Below, piece after piece: positions 12,369-24,126 of a stretch of DNA of 64,000 bases. The position numbers were made by a program, and so were the translations under genes. Source of the DNA: Anadara kagoshimensis (taxonomy: Eukaryota; Mollusca; Bivalvia; Arcoida; Arcidae); assembly GCA_021292105.1 (NCBI GenBank), contig CM037874.1:59932539-59996538 (forward strand). Direction: 5' to 3'. Below the pieces are notes generated by a model that was given only the letters and a program-made list of their open reading frames with translations, ran no database searches and had not been told where the DNA came from. Positions within the stretch are counted from its first letter, which is position 1; each line of letters begins with the position of its first letter.

Positions 12369-12880
12369 TAAATACTGATTCCTCAAGTCCTGCTTCATAT
12401 TTAGCCTTATACCTGAATTATGACGCCCACGAAAGGCTACATTTGAAACTTTATGACAAACGTGATGACTTTATAGTGTATTTATTTCCCAATTAATACG
12501 CTATGGTAGAGCTTGTTCCCACCACAGGGACTTTGTACAACGAAGTAGGCTGCTTGCAAATAAATGGTTGACTCAGGGATATTGCAAGCCTAGGCTTATA
12601 AAGGCCCTGAAAAAGTTTTATGGCCGTCATCACAGTATTGTTGATGTCTCTTTATCCAGGAAGACCCTGGATATATTTGACGTCCCATAGTCACACAATT
12701 TTGATTACACACATGACGGGTGTAGCTAGCCAAACAGGGGGTACTTACCGTTCCAGAGCATCCGGCCTCACTTCCTTGGTGAAAGTTCACGTGTCTAACC
12801 TGACTTGTCAGTTCCAAATTTTTTACGTTGCTTCTGGATTGTGATTCGGAAATGGATTAGTATGTTTGGTTTTGATATGT
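12369..12880 (+). pseudogene. Second RT fragment in tandem unit 1, internally deleted
   Basis: It encodes DSSSPASY, RLHLKLYDKRDD and then, after a deletion that drops the NFSIVNF...PASPAYG part, the LIRYGRACSHH...KKFYGRHHS region and the tail. Frames are broken, and the tail ends at TTAGTATGTTTGGTTTTGAT. Confidence 0.75.
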
Positions 12881-13257
12881 CACATTGGTAGCAAAAATTA
12901 ATTACTCCAATAACGATGTCATGAATTGATGTTTACTAATTAATTGTTTCACCTGTTTTAGTTATTAAATGTTTAATGAAAATCTCTGTTACTGCTGGTA
13001 TATCATTGATGTCGGGTAGACATATATAGATAAACAATCTGTGCTATAAACCGGAAGTAAATGTAGAACACAGAATGTTCTTTTTTCGTGAAATTTTGAA
13101 ATTTCAAATTCCTAAAAAAGTTTCCTGATATAAATTTGGTTAAAAATGTTTGTGTCCTTTGGGTATTTTTCCATCATTTAAAAAAAATGGTTTTACAATT
13201 TTAGTTCTAGTACTATTGATGAGGAAATGTATACGATCGTCTAGTGCTTTAAAATTT

Positions 13258-13463
13258 ATAACTTTGAAAGTCATGGTTCTTTTGAATGGGAATTTAAAAA
13301 AAACAAGGTCCCATTTCACGATAGACGTGACACGCTAAAAAACCCTACTATATAATGCCATCCGCAACACACAGGTAAAATTTCTGCACCTTTGCCTATA
13401 GCTGCCGATGTCTCGATATGAGTGAAGTATTCTTGACTGAGACGTTAAACACCATATCTCAAT
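13258..13463 (+). repeat. SINE body fragment in unit 1
   Basis: It matches the reverse complement of the SINE at 33686-34025 from GAAAGTCATGGTTCTTTTGA through GACGTTAAACACCAT. The tRNA-like head is missing. A B-box-like GAGTTCGAGTCCCG follows at about 13472. Confidence 0.65.
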
Positions 13464-14333
13464 TCAACTGTGAGTTCGAGTCCCGCTCGGACCACATGTG
13501 GGAAAGTGAAAATCATTAAAAAAAATTACTACGAATGCTTTATAAACTGCACTCACATTTAATTATGTTAACCGCGTAGCTCATCTTTGGATGGATTTTT
13601 GTCTAGTCGGTAACTATCGGTTACTCAGTGTATTGCATACCAAGCTACGAAACGCTTGGTTATAAATCATTAAATTTTGTATAAAACATTTGGACCCAAG
13701 TTTTTCTCTGTGTTTTTCTCCTCGCATTTTACTCGAAAAACCTCCTCTCAATATGACAATGGTATAATTCTTAGTGTGCATTTTCTAGTTGTTTATCTAA
13801 TTATTTTTTGCAGTTGCATGCTTTTTTTTGTTGAAAAATATTATCTATTTAAGCAAACACAAAGTCGTTTGACATAAATTTAACATTTTCAGAAAACAAG
13901 TTTAATTCGTAGAATTATATCAGTTTGAAGTAAACTACAACTATCCGATTCAAATCAAGGTTAAAATATGACTCATGAATAGAGTTAATTCTTTCAGTGA
14001 CATAAATATGTTTTAAATTAAAACATGCTTTAAGAGGCCACTAAAGGGAATGAAGAAAAGTTAACGTTTAAGATAGGCGGCATTTAAAACCAGGTCGTGT
14101 TCCAGAATACATATTTAAAGAAAATTATTTAATTGTTTATATATATAATGTTGTCAACATAATTATCAATTTATGTAAAATTACTAATAAATAAGTATGT
14201 GGTTGTTTTCTGTTTTTTTTGGATTGTGAAATTGTTTACGTTGCTTTGCGATTGTACCCTCGGTACAATTACATGAAACGTTTTTGTTGTTGTATCACCA
14301 AGAAGTTCATTCCACTTTGTTAATGTTAAATAC

Positions 14334-14561
14334 GGATTCCTCAAGTTCTGTTTCATATTTAGCCTTATACCTGAATTATGACGACCACGAAAGGCTACAT
14401 TTGAAACTTTATGACAAACGTGATGACTTCAATTTTTCTATTGTCAACTTCCCTTTTCTATGCAGCAATATACCTGCTTCTCAGGCTTATGGTGTATTTG
14501 TTCCCAATTAATACGCTATGGTAGAGCTTGTTCCCACCACAGGGACTTTGTACAATAAATA
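14334..14561 (+). pseudogene. Internal RT fragment in unit 2
   Basis: It encodes DSSSSVSYLALYLNYD, RLHLKLYDKRDDFNFSIVNF and ASQAYGVFV. A frameshift at the LIRYG region breaks it, and the 3' tail is deleted. Confidence 0.75.
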
Positions 14562-14699
14562 AGTTTCCTGATATAAATTTGGTTAAAAATGTTTTTGTCC
14601 TTTGGGTATTTTTCCATCATTTAAAGAAAAAATTGGTTTTACAATTTTAGTTCTAGTACTATTGATGAGGAAATGTATACGATCGGCTAGCGCTTTTAA

Positions 14700-14905
14700 A
14701 TTTATAACTTTGAAAGTCATGGTTCTTTTGAATGGGAATTTAAAATAAACAAGGTCCCGTTTCACGATAGACGTGGCACCATAAAGAACCCTACTATATA
14801 ATGCCATCCGCAACACACAGGTAAAATTTCTGCACCTTTGCCTATAGCTGCCGATGTCTCGATATGAGTGAAGTATTCTTGACTGAGACGTTAAACACCA
14901 TATCT
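14700..14905 (+). repeat. SINE body fragment in unit 2
   Basis: Same content as 13258-13463. The variants GTCCCGTTTCACG and GTGGCACCATAAAGAACCC are closer to the SINE at 33686-34025. Confidence 0.65.
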
Positions 14906-15526
14906 CAATTCAACTGTGAGTTCGAGTCCCGCTCGGACCACATGTGGGAAAGTAAAAATCAATAAAGAAAAATTACTACGAATGCTTTATAAACTGCACT
15001 CACATTTAATTATGTTAACCGCGTGGCTCATCTTTAGATGGATTTTTGTCTAGTCGGTAGCTTTCGGTTACTCAGTTTATTGCATACCCAGCTTCGAAAT
15101 GCTTGGTTATAAATCATTAAATTTTGTATAAAAACATTTGGACCCAAGTTTTTCTCTGTGTTTTTCTCCTCGCATTTTACGTGTAAAACCTCCTCTCAAT
15201 ATGACAATGGTATAATTCTTAGTCTTTTTTTTCTTTTTTTGAAAAATATTATCTATTTAAGCAAACACAAAGTCGTTTGACCTAGATTTAACATTTTCAG
15301 AAAACAAGTTTAATTCGTGGAATTATATCAGTTTGAAGTAAACTACAACTATCCGATTCAAATCAAGGTTAAAATATGACTCATGAATAGAATTAATTCT
15401 TTCAGTGACATAAATATGTTTTAAATTAAAACATGCTTTAAGAGGCCACTAAAGGGAATGAAGAAACGTTAACGTTTAAGATAGGCGGCATTTAAAACCA
15501 GGTCGTGTTCCTGAACAAACCTGAGG

Positions 15527-15838
15527 TTGACTTCAGGGATATTGCAAGCCTAGGCTTATAAAGGCCCTGAAAAAGTTTTATGGCCGTCATCACAGTATTG
15601 TTGATGTCTCTTTATCCAGGAAGACCCTGGATATATTTGACGTCCCATAGTCACACAATTTTGATTACACACATGACGGGTGTAGCTAGCCAAACAGGGG
15701 GTACTTACCGTTCCAGAGCATCCGGCCTCACTTCCTTGGTGAAAGTTCACGTGTCTAACCTAACTTGTCAGTTCCAAATTTTTTACGTTGCTTCTGGATT
15801 GTGATTCGGAAATGGATTAGTATGTTTGGTTTTGATAT
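15527..15838 (+). pseudogene. 3' RT fragment in unit 3
   Basis: It starts in the LTxGYxKPR-encoding part (GTTGACTTCAGGGATATTGC) and runs through the KKFYGRHHS codons to the shared tail. It is nearly identical to 12570-12882. Confidence 0.75.
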
Positions 15839-16219
15839 GTCACATTGGTAGCAAAAATTAATTACTCCAATAACGATGTCATGAATTGATGTTTACTAAT
15901 TAATTGTTTCACCTGTTTTAGTTATTAAATGTTTAATGAACATCTCTGTTACTGAAATAACAGCTGGTATATCATTGATGTCGGGTAGACATATATAGAT
16001 AAACAATCTGTGCTATAAACCGGAAGTAAATGTAGAACACAGAATGTTCTTTTTTCGTGAAATTTTGAAATTTCAAATTCCTAAAAAAGTTTCCTGACAT
16101 AAATTTGGTTAAAAATGTTTTTGTCCTTTGGGTATTTTTCCATCATTTAAAAAAATGATTTTACAATTTTAGTTCTAGTACTATTGATGAGGAAATGTAT
16201 ACGATCGTCTAGTGCTTTT

Positions 16220-16427
16220 AAATTTATAACTTTGAAAGTCATGGTTCTTTTGAATGGGAATTTAAAAAAAACAAGGTCCCATTTCACGATAGACGTGACA
16301 CGCTAAAAAACCCTACTATATAATGCCATCCGCAACACACAGGAAAAATTTCTGCACCTTTGCCTATAGCTGCCGATGTCTCGATATGAGTGAAGTATTC
16401 TTGACTGAGACGTTAAACACCATATCT
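16220..16427 (+). repeat. SINE body fragment in unit 3
   Basis: Third copy of the 13258-13463 sequence, ending in GACGTTAAACACCATATCTC. Confidence 0.65.
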
Positions 16428-16481
16428 CAATTCAACTGTGAGTTCGAGTCCCGCTCGGACCACATGTGGGAAAGTTAATTT

Positions 16482-16715
16482 TCCTTGCCGTTGGCCTTTA
16501 CTGATTCACCTGGTATCAGTTTAATGGACTGGGGGTGGTACGCTTGTCTGCGGCGTACTGACAAGGCAGACCATACAACACACTCGCACTTCTCATGCAC
16601 AACAAAATTGTTCATAGATTAATCCATAGAGATTAATTAAATAGTTCTCGTCGCGAATAGCTGAAAAATTGCTGATGCGACGTTAAGCAACATTCAACCA
16701 ACCAACCAATCAATT
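16482..16715 (+). repeat. Second SINE-like tail
   Basis: CGCGAATAGCTGAAAAATTG, then GATGCGACGTTAAGCAACAT and an (AACC)n-like tail CCAACCAACCAA. This is the usual look of a tRNA-derived SINE 3' end. It is fused directly to the end of unit 3. Confidence 0.55.
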
Positions 16716-16725
16716 CAACTGAACT

Positions 16726-16840
16726 AATGTGACGGTGGTCACATGACACCATCGACGTACAAAATGGCCGCAAAAACAACCAGGCTCTTCTATGCAGCCG
16801 GTCACGAAATCGGTGGCCGCTGACGGCTTATTTCAGGTAA
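16726..16840 (+). other. Short GC-richer patch, possible first exon
   Basis: The ATG in AAAATGGCCGC (about 16760) has a good start context. It opens a 19-codon frame that stops before a donor-like TTTCAGGTAAAA (16833-16844). No continuation was found, so it may be chance. Confidence 0.2.
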
Positions 16841-17049
16841 AATATATACATATGTAGTAAGATTCATGGGATGACTGTCAAATCCAAGTGACCTCTATGC
16901 CATTATAATTTCATCAAAAATCTAAAGATATAAGCAAAGATTTTACACTTGAAATATCAAATCCATTTTATATTCTAAATATTCTAAATGTTACTTGCAA
17001 TAGATTATAATATATACAGTAATATTAATATTTATTATATATACAATAT

Positions 17050-17235
17050 ATAAAACCTGTCTATAAAGGCCACCCAAGGGATCGAGTAAAAGTGGCCTTA
17101 ATGAACAGGTGGTTTTTATATACAGGTTCAAATAAAATGAATGAAGAACATTTGGGATACAATTCTACTGGCCTTTATAAGCGGGTGACCCTTATATAGA
17201 GATTGCCTTTCAGACAGGTTGGACTGTACAGATAA
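17050..17235. repeat. Remnant with inverted ACCTGTCTATA-like ends
   Basis: AACCTGTCTATAAAGGCCAC near 17055 is roughly mirrored by CCTTTCAGACAGGTTGGACTG near 17205-17225. The interior also carries GGCCACC/GGTGACC palindromic pieces. It looks like an old DNA-transposon end pair; the class is unknown. Confidence 0.4.
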
Positions 17236-17395
17236 ATCCTAAATTTGGAGACTGTGAATATCGCCAATCCTAGTAAGATTAAAATTAAATAAAACAAACG
17301 ACTGATTCATATGGATTTGCTTCATTTTTGGACTATAATAGTTATGAAAGCAATATATATTTCCCCTGCTTATGACGTTTTTTAATATTTAATGG
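17233..17395 (+). pseudogene. Highly decayed RT fragment
   Basis: CCTAAATTTGGAGACTGTGA, CAATCCTAGTAAGATT, CGACTGATTC and CCTGCTTATG match, in order, the RT region coding NPKFGDY...TDSSS...SPAYG, with large deletions. Confidence 0.5.
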
Positions 17396-17625
17396 TCGCA
17401 ATCACAATATTTTATATGTATGTCATTTGAATACAAGATTTTTAGGGTTAAGGTTAATAATTCGGTATTGTCTACTGCTTTAGTATATATAAATAGGGAT
17501 ATCAAATGCTGCATTAAGAGTTTTGTCAAATAATTCAACCCCACAAACATATATATAAATGATCTCTTGATTGAGAGATTATGTGAATTTCATCTCTCCT
17601 ATATTCTCAGATAAGTCAACTGTGA

Positions 17626-18570
17626 ATATTGCAAGGATGAACCAGAAATATTTTCAGAAAATTCTAACAAGACTAAAAGAGTTTCGGGCACTCTAATTCA
17701 TTTTCTTGTAATTTGCTCTATTGTTTTTCGCCCCAAAAATCAGCTTTCGATTATTAGATTTCTATAATAGCATTTTGTTATCCGTTTGGGACTCTTGTTG
17801 TGCATTGATATATAGCGAGTGTCTCTGTATGCACAACTTCTAGAGAATCATCATGTAACGTACGTACTAAAATCAACCAAATAATCTAAATAGACGGGAC
17901 TACTCTCAGTGGTATGAAACAGCAAGACCTATCGGAAAGTGTAGATCGTTGATTTTCCTTATCTGGAAGAAATCAGCAAACGTCAATATGGCGAGTCTCC
18001 TGAGTTATGCTGATATTTTTATTGAAAAAAGAAGTGACAGAGGAGATATAGGTAATTTTTCTGGTGGATGGTATGATCATGGGAACTGTTAGTAAATCGA
18101 CAAAAACGAAGAAAATTTTAACAAGTTCTTAATAATTATGAAAAAATGTAATTTCACTATTTTACAAATAACAATCTAGAAATTATCGTGCCAATCGTAC
18201 CAATCCAAGATACAAAAGCAGAGAATCCTAAGAAAATAGTATCAAGCCAAGAAAAGTATCCAAATGTATCGCTGTATGAAAAATTCAACTGTGAATGATA
18301 TGATCAAGAAACGAAACGTGTATATCAGATATTTTTTCGTACAGTGTTTGTTAATGTTTAAAACAGGTTCTGTTATGTTCATATGAATTAAGAAAAGAGG
18401 TTCTGATAAATGCTTTATAAATTGAACACACAATGAATTGTGTAAACCACTTAGCTTCTCGCTAGGTAGATTGCAAGTTTTTGTCTAGTCGGTTATTATA
18501 AAACCTCTATTGTAAATGTTATACTTAGCTACGAAACGCTTGACTACAAATCATTAAATTGTTCAGTATA
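17626..18570 (+). repeat. Paralogous segment B'
   Basis: Counterpart of 9783-10615, with conserved blocks such as CAACTGTGAATATTG, AGAATCATCATG, AGCAAACGTCAATATGG and CTACGAAACGCTTG. Here it lies directly left of A', whereas B lies right of A. Confidence 0.65.
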
Positions 18571-19048
18571 AAAGGAAATTACAAACTAAATAAATTGCAT
18601 AACCGATGAAATTTAAGTCAGGCAACTTGCCAATATATTTAATATGCTATCTATGGGTTAATGTATTGTTATCTAAAATAAGCTTTCTATTATTAAGAGA
18701 TTTCGATCTTTCTGTGAAACAAATTAGAGATTACCATATTTGGTCATTTTTAATTTTCAAGGGCACACGTCAAAGATATATATAAATAACAAGGTCTTTA
18801 TATTTTTGGAAAGACATCGCATAGAATGACAAGTTGTTTACAAGTCCATTAAAAAGTAAGTAATACTATTGAAGATTTTTTAAGTAACCAGAATTAATAT
18901 TTTTTGGATGTATTTTCAGTGACGCAACGTTAATTCTTGTCAACCGCTGTCATTGCAGATTTCTATTTTTTCAATATTTGGAAGGATAACTGATATAGAT
19001 ATCTCATGATTCTAAACACCGGTTTTTAATCATACATGTGCACATAAT

Positions 19049-19539
19049 AGGTCTCATTAAACACTTCGCCCTTTCCCATAGGGTCCCATGTTAAATTACC
19101 CAACTTTGTGACATCATTGTGAGTTCTGTACGTAATAGGTACATTCAATTATACACCATTTGAAAGAGAATTAAAAACACTTCAATAAACAGTTGTAAAA
19201 ATGGTACCATTACCGTTGATTTTTTTCGCTAGATGAGATTATATGCATACCACATGAAAAACACGTATTCACGGCTTGTGTTTATTGGAACCTTAGCCGA
19301 AAGCTGTCCACCTATTTACTTCGGATGATACAAGTGTATCTTACGCAATTTCTCAATTTTTAATAGCACAGTTATTTGGTGTATCTTCTACTTTCCAGTG
19401 ATATATTGTTTATCCAAATAACATTTGTGTACCCGATTTTATCAGCCATACCCCTTATTATTAATATTTTAATGTCTTAGAGGTACTATTTGGAACCAGG
19501 GCCAATTGACCTTTTGTGACCTGGAAGTGTTTAATGAGA
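19049..19539. mobile_element. Non-autonomous DNA transposon (MITE-like)
   Basis: The terminal inverted repeats are TCTCATTAAACACTTC (19052-19067) and GAAGTGTTTAATGAGA (19524-19539). ACATAAT flanks both sides (19042-19048, 19540-19546) as a 7- to 8-bp target duplication. The paralog A (near 8102-8116) has a single ACATCAT and no element, so it is an empty site. No transposase is encoded. A duplication of this length would fit hAT-type elements, but the family is not proven. Confidence 0.78.
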
Positions 19540-19796
19540 ACATAATGGCAAAGAAGCAGACAAGGGTGGGGCCATAGTCATATTAGAGACGATAGACAAA
19601 ATTTTTTTTAACATTTATAAGAGGAATATTATTACAAAAAAGAAAGATTTACAGATAAATTTGTTCCTTAGAACATTAACCCTTACCTATTCTTTTAACT
19701 AATTAATTTTTAGATGTCTTAACATAAACACAAATATATTATCCATCCAGCAGTAAAACAATAAATCCCTTGAAAAAATGGTTTTACAATTTTGAA

Positions 19797-20055
19797 GCGC
19801 TACTGATGAGTTCGATCCCTGGACCGGGCGATGTGTTGTGTCCTTGACCAAGACACTTAATTTCACGTTGTTCCAGTTCACTCAGCTGAAAAATAAATGA
19901 GTACCAGCAAAATGCTGGGGGTTCACCCTACGATGGACCGGCGTCCCATTCAGGAGAGAGACTTGTAATCTCAGTCGCTTAACGCCACCAAAACCGGGAT
20001 AAGCTCCGGCTTGATGGGCCTAATGGCTCGGGACAGACTTTAACTTTAACTAACT
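19797..20055 (+). mobile_element. SINE lacking its 5' head
   Basis: It has a B-box-like GAGTTCGATCCC (19807-19818), then the conserved-looking body TGTCCTTGACCAAGACACTT and TTCACTCAGCTG, a GGACCGGCGTCCCATTCAGG block and an AACTTTAACTAACTT tail. It interrupts a copy of the dispersed repeat whose halves (ACTGATGAG and GGAATTGTATTCCGAAACGG) are continuous at 50233-50262. Confidence 0.65.
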
Positions 20056-21021
20056 TATGGGGAATTGTATTCCGAAACGGCCGTCTGGTGATGTAAAATA
20101 AACACTGTATAGTAATCACTATATACAAAAAATAGAAAAGACAAATAATGAATTGAATGGTGTAACCGGGAAAAACTAGATTAACTGATAAAACAAATAA
20201 TTATTTATTAAATTTATTTAAAAAAAACAAAAAAGGTTTTTTCTACTAAATAAACAGAAAGAAGTTTGATAGAAAAATAAGTATATTTGACCATAAAAAA
20301 ATCATTTTTTAAATAAAAATCTGAACTTGCAATATATCACTGTCCGAATTAAAAAGGTAGAAATGAATGATCTTGTCTAATATAGAGAGTGTCTGTTTTA
20401 TAGAGGTTGGATTCAAAAGGAAAAATGGACAATTTGGGCCAAAAAACTGTCCGGTATAGAGAGGTGTCCGTTTAAGAGATGTTTCACTTCATGATCTTTA
20501 AGAGTGTCACTAATAGATCAAATTAGTAGACGGAATGGTCAGTATTCAAAACAAACAAATCTGAACATTCCACACTTCAACACAAAACAGTATCGAGTCT
20601 AGAAAAACACAATATAACGTCTGAAAACAACCGACTTCACTTCCCTTGTCAATCACACAAACATGTGATTTAAATATATATACTTATATATAGTAAATTG
20701 TATATATTTACACAACAAAGCTTTCTAAGGCACATTACTTATAAGAATCCAGGATAGAAAATGTTATGATAATTTTTCTAAACAACTATCTTGTATTGTA
20801 AATTTTAAACATGTTAAGTAATAATTGAGACAATCAGTATCACCTAACATCTACCAATTTGGCATTAAATTAATATTAAATTAAATTATTGGTTACAGCA
20901 AGGATTTCTACTTCCCTGAAGATGATTCACGTATATATCTTAGTTTGCCAGTTTTCAAGGTTTTTAATTTGCTTTGGTATTGTGATTCGGATATGGATTT
21001 GCATGTTTGTATATTATAGTT

Positions 21022-21275
21022 AATCAAAAACAAACATACTAATCCGTGTCCGAATCACAATCCAGAAGCAAAGTAAACACTTTGGAACTGGCAAGTAAGG
21101 TAAGACAGGTGAACTTCTACCAGGGAAGTGAGCCCGGGTGCTCCGGAACGGTAAGCACCTTCCGTTTAGCTAGCTACACCCACCACGTGTGTAATCAAAA
21201 TTGTGTGAAAGAAACATGGAACTATGGGACGTCAAATATATCCAGAACAATACTGGACATAGAGACATCAAGGAT
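21022..21275 (-). pseudogene. 3' fragment of the RT retroelement
   Basis: The minus strand ends in the shared tail (at 21022 on the + strand: CAAAAACAAACATACTAATC). It contains the stop region and the ILDIFDV-coding part, truncated 5' near 21275. Confidence 0.72.
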
Positions 21276-23838
21276 GATTTACCTGTAATTTTACCTATAA
21301 TTTACCTATAATGAAATTTATAATAAAAAAATTATTCTTTGAAAGAAATACAGAGCAATGTAAAGTCAAATATATGCTAAAAACAACTTTAGTTAATTCA
21401 GAATAAAGAGAAACAATAATAAAATAAGCAACTGTATTATTTTTAATTCAAAGAAGTTTATTTAAAAAATTCAAAATTTAAATTAGCGAAATTTAATATT
21501 CAACATTTTTTCTTCTTATTGAACAAATAAATAAATACACTCGACTATATCGGTTTCACTTATAATATACTTTATTGCAAACTAGTGCTGTTTGATAATT
21601 TGTGTCTTGTTTAAAATTGATTAAAATTTTATTACTATTATTATTATATTATGGAGTTTTTGGTTACTATTTATAAGTTTAGAATGAATTACAATTCTGT
21701 TTGATTATAAGAATTGGAAATTTTCTATTCTTTCATGTTATTTAAGTAAAAATGTTTACAGGTAACAAAGTTGCCTCAAGAAGGCCTCTTAATCCCTAAA
21801 CTAATTACTTATTTGTTTTAATCGAGTAGGCGTTCGGGGAATAAACCAGGCGTATGTTAACAAATATTTCTAATCGTTGTAAAAATATGAATTAAATAAT
21901 AACTATAAATCAAGAACTGTATAGATTTTTAGAGACATTAACTTAAAAAAGTTTCAGGAAAACTGATGGTGATATTAATACACACGTGGTTGGGAATGAC
22001 TAACTTCGTAGAGTCGAAGAAAATATTGTGTTAATAATCCGTGACATAGCATATTAAAAATCCTTTCACTCCTGTTTTTGGTATCGCCACAAAGGTTAGG
22101 AAAATGGCGCTAAAATAATTTACATAGCGATATCGAAGGCGATATTAAAATGTTTTAATATAAAGTCAAGAGAGTAGATTAGACACCGGTTACAACAGGC
22201 CATATTACGGCATGAACTTCTTTTCACGATGCAAAAAGCTATGTTTTTTATTCACACGCTAACCCCATGGAAAGGGACAAAAACCAAGAGACTAATTGGT
22301 TGTAAACAGAGTTTAATACGTCAGGTATAGCTATTACGTGGGAAGCTGCTTACAAACAAATTGTTAACACAGCAAAGATAAAGAATTTACCAAGACCGAA
22401 TTCAATATTACCCTTCTCAGCTCATATACTGACATGAGCTGTCTGCTTAATCATAAAGTTTTTCGCCAACATCGTTGCGAGCTTGACAATTTACCTCATC
22501 TTTAACCTTAAGACTGCAACGTAATAGCTGTCGAGTCCCATCAAACAGTTGACATATAAATTTGAACAATTAAATATATCTGAATGCATTAATCAGAAAT
22601 ACCATTGCATTATTTACATTGTTAATGTTGAATATATACTACGCTTAGGGTAACATCACTATACAAAGAAGTGTCGTTTCAGTTAGTCAGTCCTTAAAGT
22701 GTTCCTTTATTTTGGTGTTGTGATTTTGACATGGACTTGTGTAGGGTTTTTATTGGTATATTTCATTGTTTTGAAATAGGATATGTTTGTAAGGCTATTT
22801 TAAGAAACAATCAAGAAATATGTTTGGTATGTTTTGCCCATTTAGTGACATTTTATTTTGCAATTTAACTCTGACTTGTATATAAATTAACGATATACGG
22901 GGGAAGATCTTACCTATTACTTAAATCAGAAACATGGAAACATACGAACGTTTTCCCTCGGAAGTTAATTTTATATCTAGCTGCAAAATAGTTCATTGAT
23001 ATTATTCGGTTGTTGAGATAACCTCCATTGTAAAAAGGATTTTTTGAAGGCAAGTACTTCAAAGTCGCAGCCATTATTCGCGACACAAAGGTTATGAAGA
23101 GTACGTCACCTTTACCCGCTCTGCTTATCATTCAGTCAAGCATTGTATCAGGTTCATGTACATGTATGTATGTATTATTGTAAGAAAAATTGAAAATGAC
23201 TAATTTTTAGTTTCATATAAACATTTGTATTTTAGACAATAGGTTTGATTATTTATCCTCTTAAATTTTAATTTCTAATCATAAATAGACATACCAGCAG
23301 TCAATATTCAAATTTTATCAAGAAATGTTTAATAATTATGTCACCTACTGTATATAGATCACTGAAATGGACAACTCTTGTAGATATTTTAGTCCGATCG
23401 ATCTTAAATGTGAAATTTCAAAATCTTTTTGAGTTATATCATGTTTGTTAGTAAATAAAAACAAACCAAACTAATTTAAAGGGGAACAATGTAAACTTAG
23501 ACAATTGATATTTTGAAATTCCAACATAGTAACTTTATAGTTTCAGGGGTTGTTTTAACACAAACAACCTTATATATAATTACTAAGTACTTTGATATAA
23601 TCAGCTGATATTGAAAAATCTGAATGTTATATTAATTTCAAAGTTATACTTTTGCAATCTAAATATGCACCTGTCAGTGTTGACTAATGAATATTTGGCC
23701 AATCTATCCAAAGAGAGAAATTATGCATCTAGGCCTGTACTGAAAACAAAATCTTGTAACCATGTACAAGTACTTGTTGTATGGTGTAAACATGTTTTAA
23801 TTATCGTTGTCGCATAAATATGAAAAATTACTGTGGGA
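21276..23838. other. No gene seen; AT-rich unique DNA
   Basis: Only short, unconserved frames. A/T runs are frequent around 21300-21720. Two ~25-bp phrases (GCCACAAAGGTTAGGAAAATGG at 22087 and GACACAAAGGTTATGAAGAG at 23081) are loosely similar. Confidence 0.4.
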
Positions 23839-23975
23839 TAAAAAACAAACATACTAATCCATGTCCGAATCACTATCCAGAAACAAAGTAAAAACTTTGA
23901 AACTGACAAGTCAGGTTAGACACGTGAACTTCCACAAGAGAAGTGCGGTTGGGTACTCCGGAAAGGGTAAGCACT
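23839..23975 (-). pseudogene. Very short RT retroelement tail
   Basis: It has only the last ~135 bp of the shared 3' tail (AAACAAACATACTAATCCAT to AGGGTAAGCAC). It is a strongly 5'-truncated insertion. Confidence 0.65.
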
Positions 23976-24126
23976 TTTAAGATTTTAAGCAAATTAAGAT
24001 TTGTAAAAATTGACTATCGAAGCGGCATAGGACCAAATGTAATATGGACATTGAAAGTAGATCCTAAAATAAAATTCGGCACAAATCTTGGGAAATCTGA
24101 TGAAAAATATGTTAATTTTTACCATA

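Larger units (their letters stand above)
10457..13530 (+). repeat. Tandem unit 1 (carries the long RT insertion)
   Basis: It starts at GAATGCTTTATAAACCGCAC and ends in the SINE-derived tail CATGTGGGAAAGTGAAAATC. It corresponds to unit 2 (13531-14976) and unit 3 (14977-16478) but is longer because of the RT insertion at 10898-12019 and a fuller second RT fragment. Confidence 0.85.
13531..14976 (+). repeat. Tandem unit 2
   Basis: It starts at GAATGCTTTATAAACTGCAC and keeps the empty site for the long RT insertion (13961). It contains only the 5' part of the second RT fragment (14334-14561), then jumps straight to AGTTTCCTGATATAAATTTG, which in unit 1 lies about 300 bp beyond the RT tail. Confidence 0.85.
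14977..16478 (+). repeat. Tandem unit 3
   Basis: It keeps the empty site (15369) and has only the 3' part of the second RT fragment (15527-15838). From 15538 to 16478 it is almost identical to 12580-13500 of unit 1, so part of the triplication is recent or has been homogenised. Confidence 0.85.
18611..21025 (+). repeat. Paralogous segment A' with two later insertions
   Basis: Counterpart of 7627-9255. It includes the same TATA/donor/acceptor signals and the same ancient RT-tail remnant (20965-21024). It is enlarged by a TIR element (19049-19539) and a SINE-bearing block (about 19774-20085), both absent from A. Confidence 0.75.

Noticed and set aside
13150-14816. Short frames in the SINE-bearing tandem units
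   Set aside because: They follow repeated SINE and spacer DNA on both strands and are not conserved between units.
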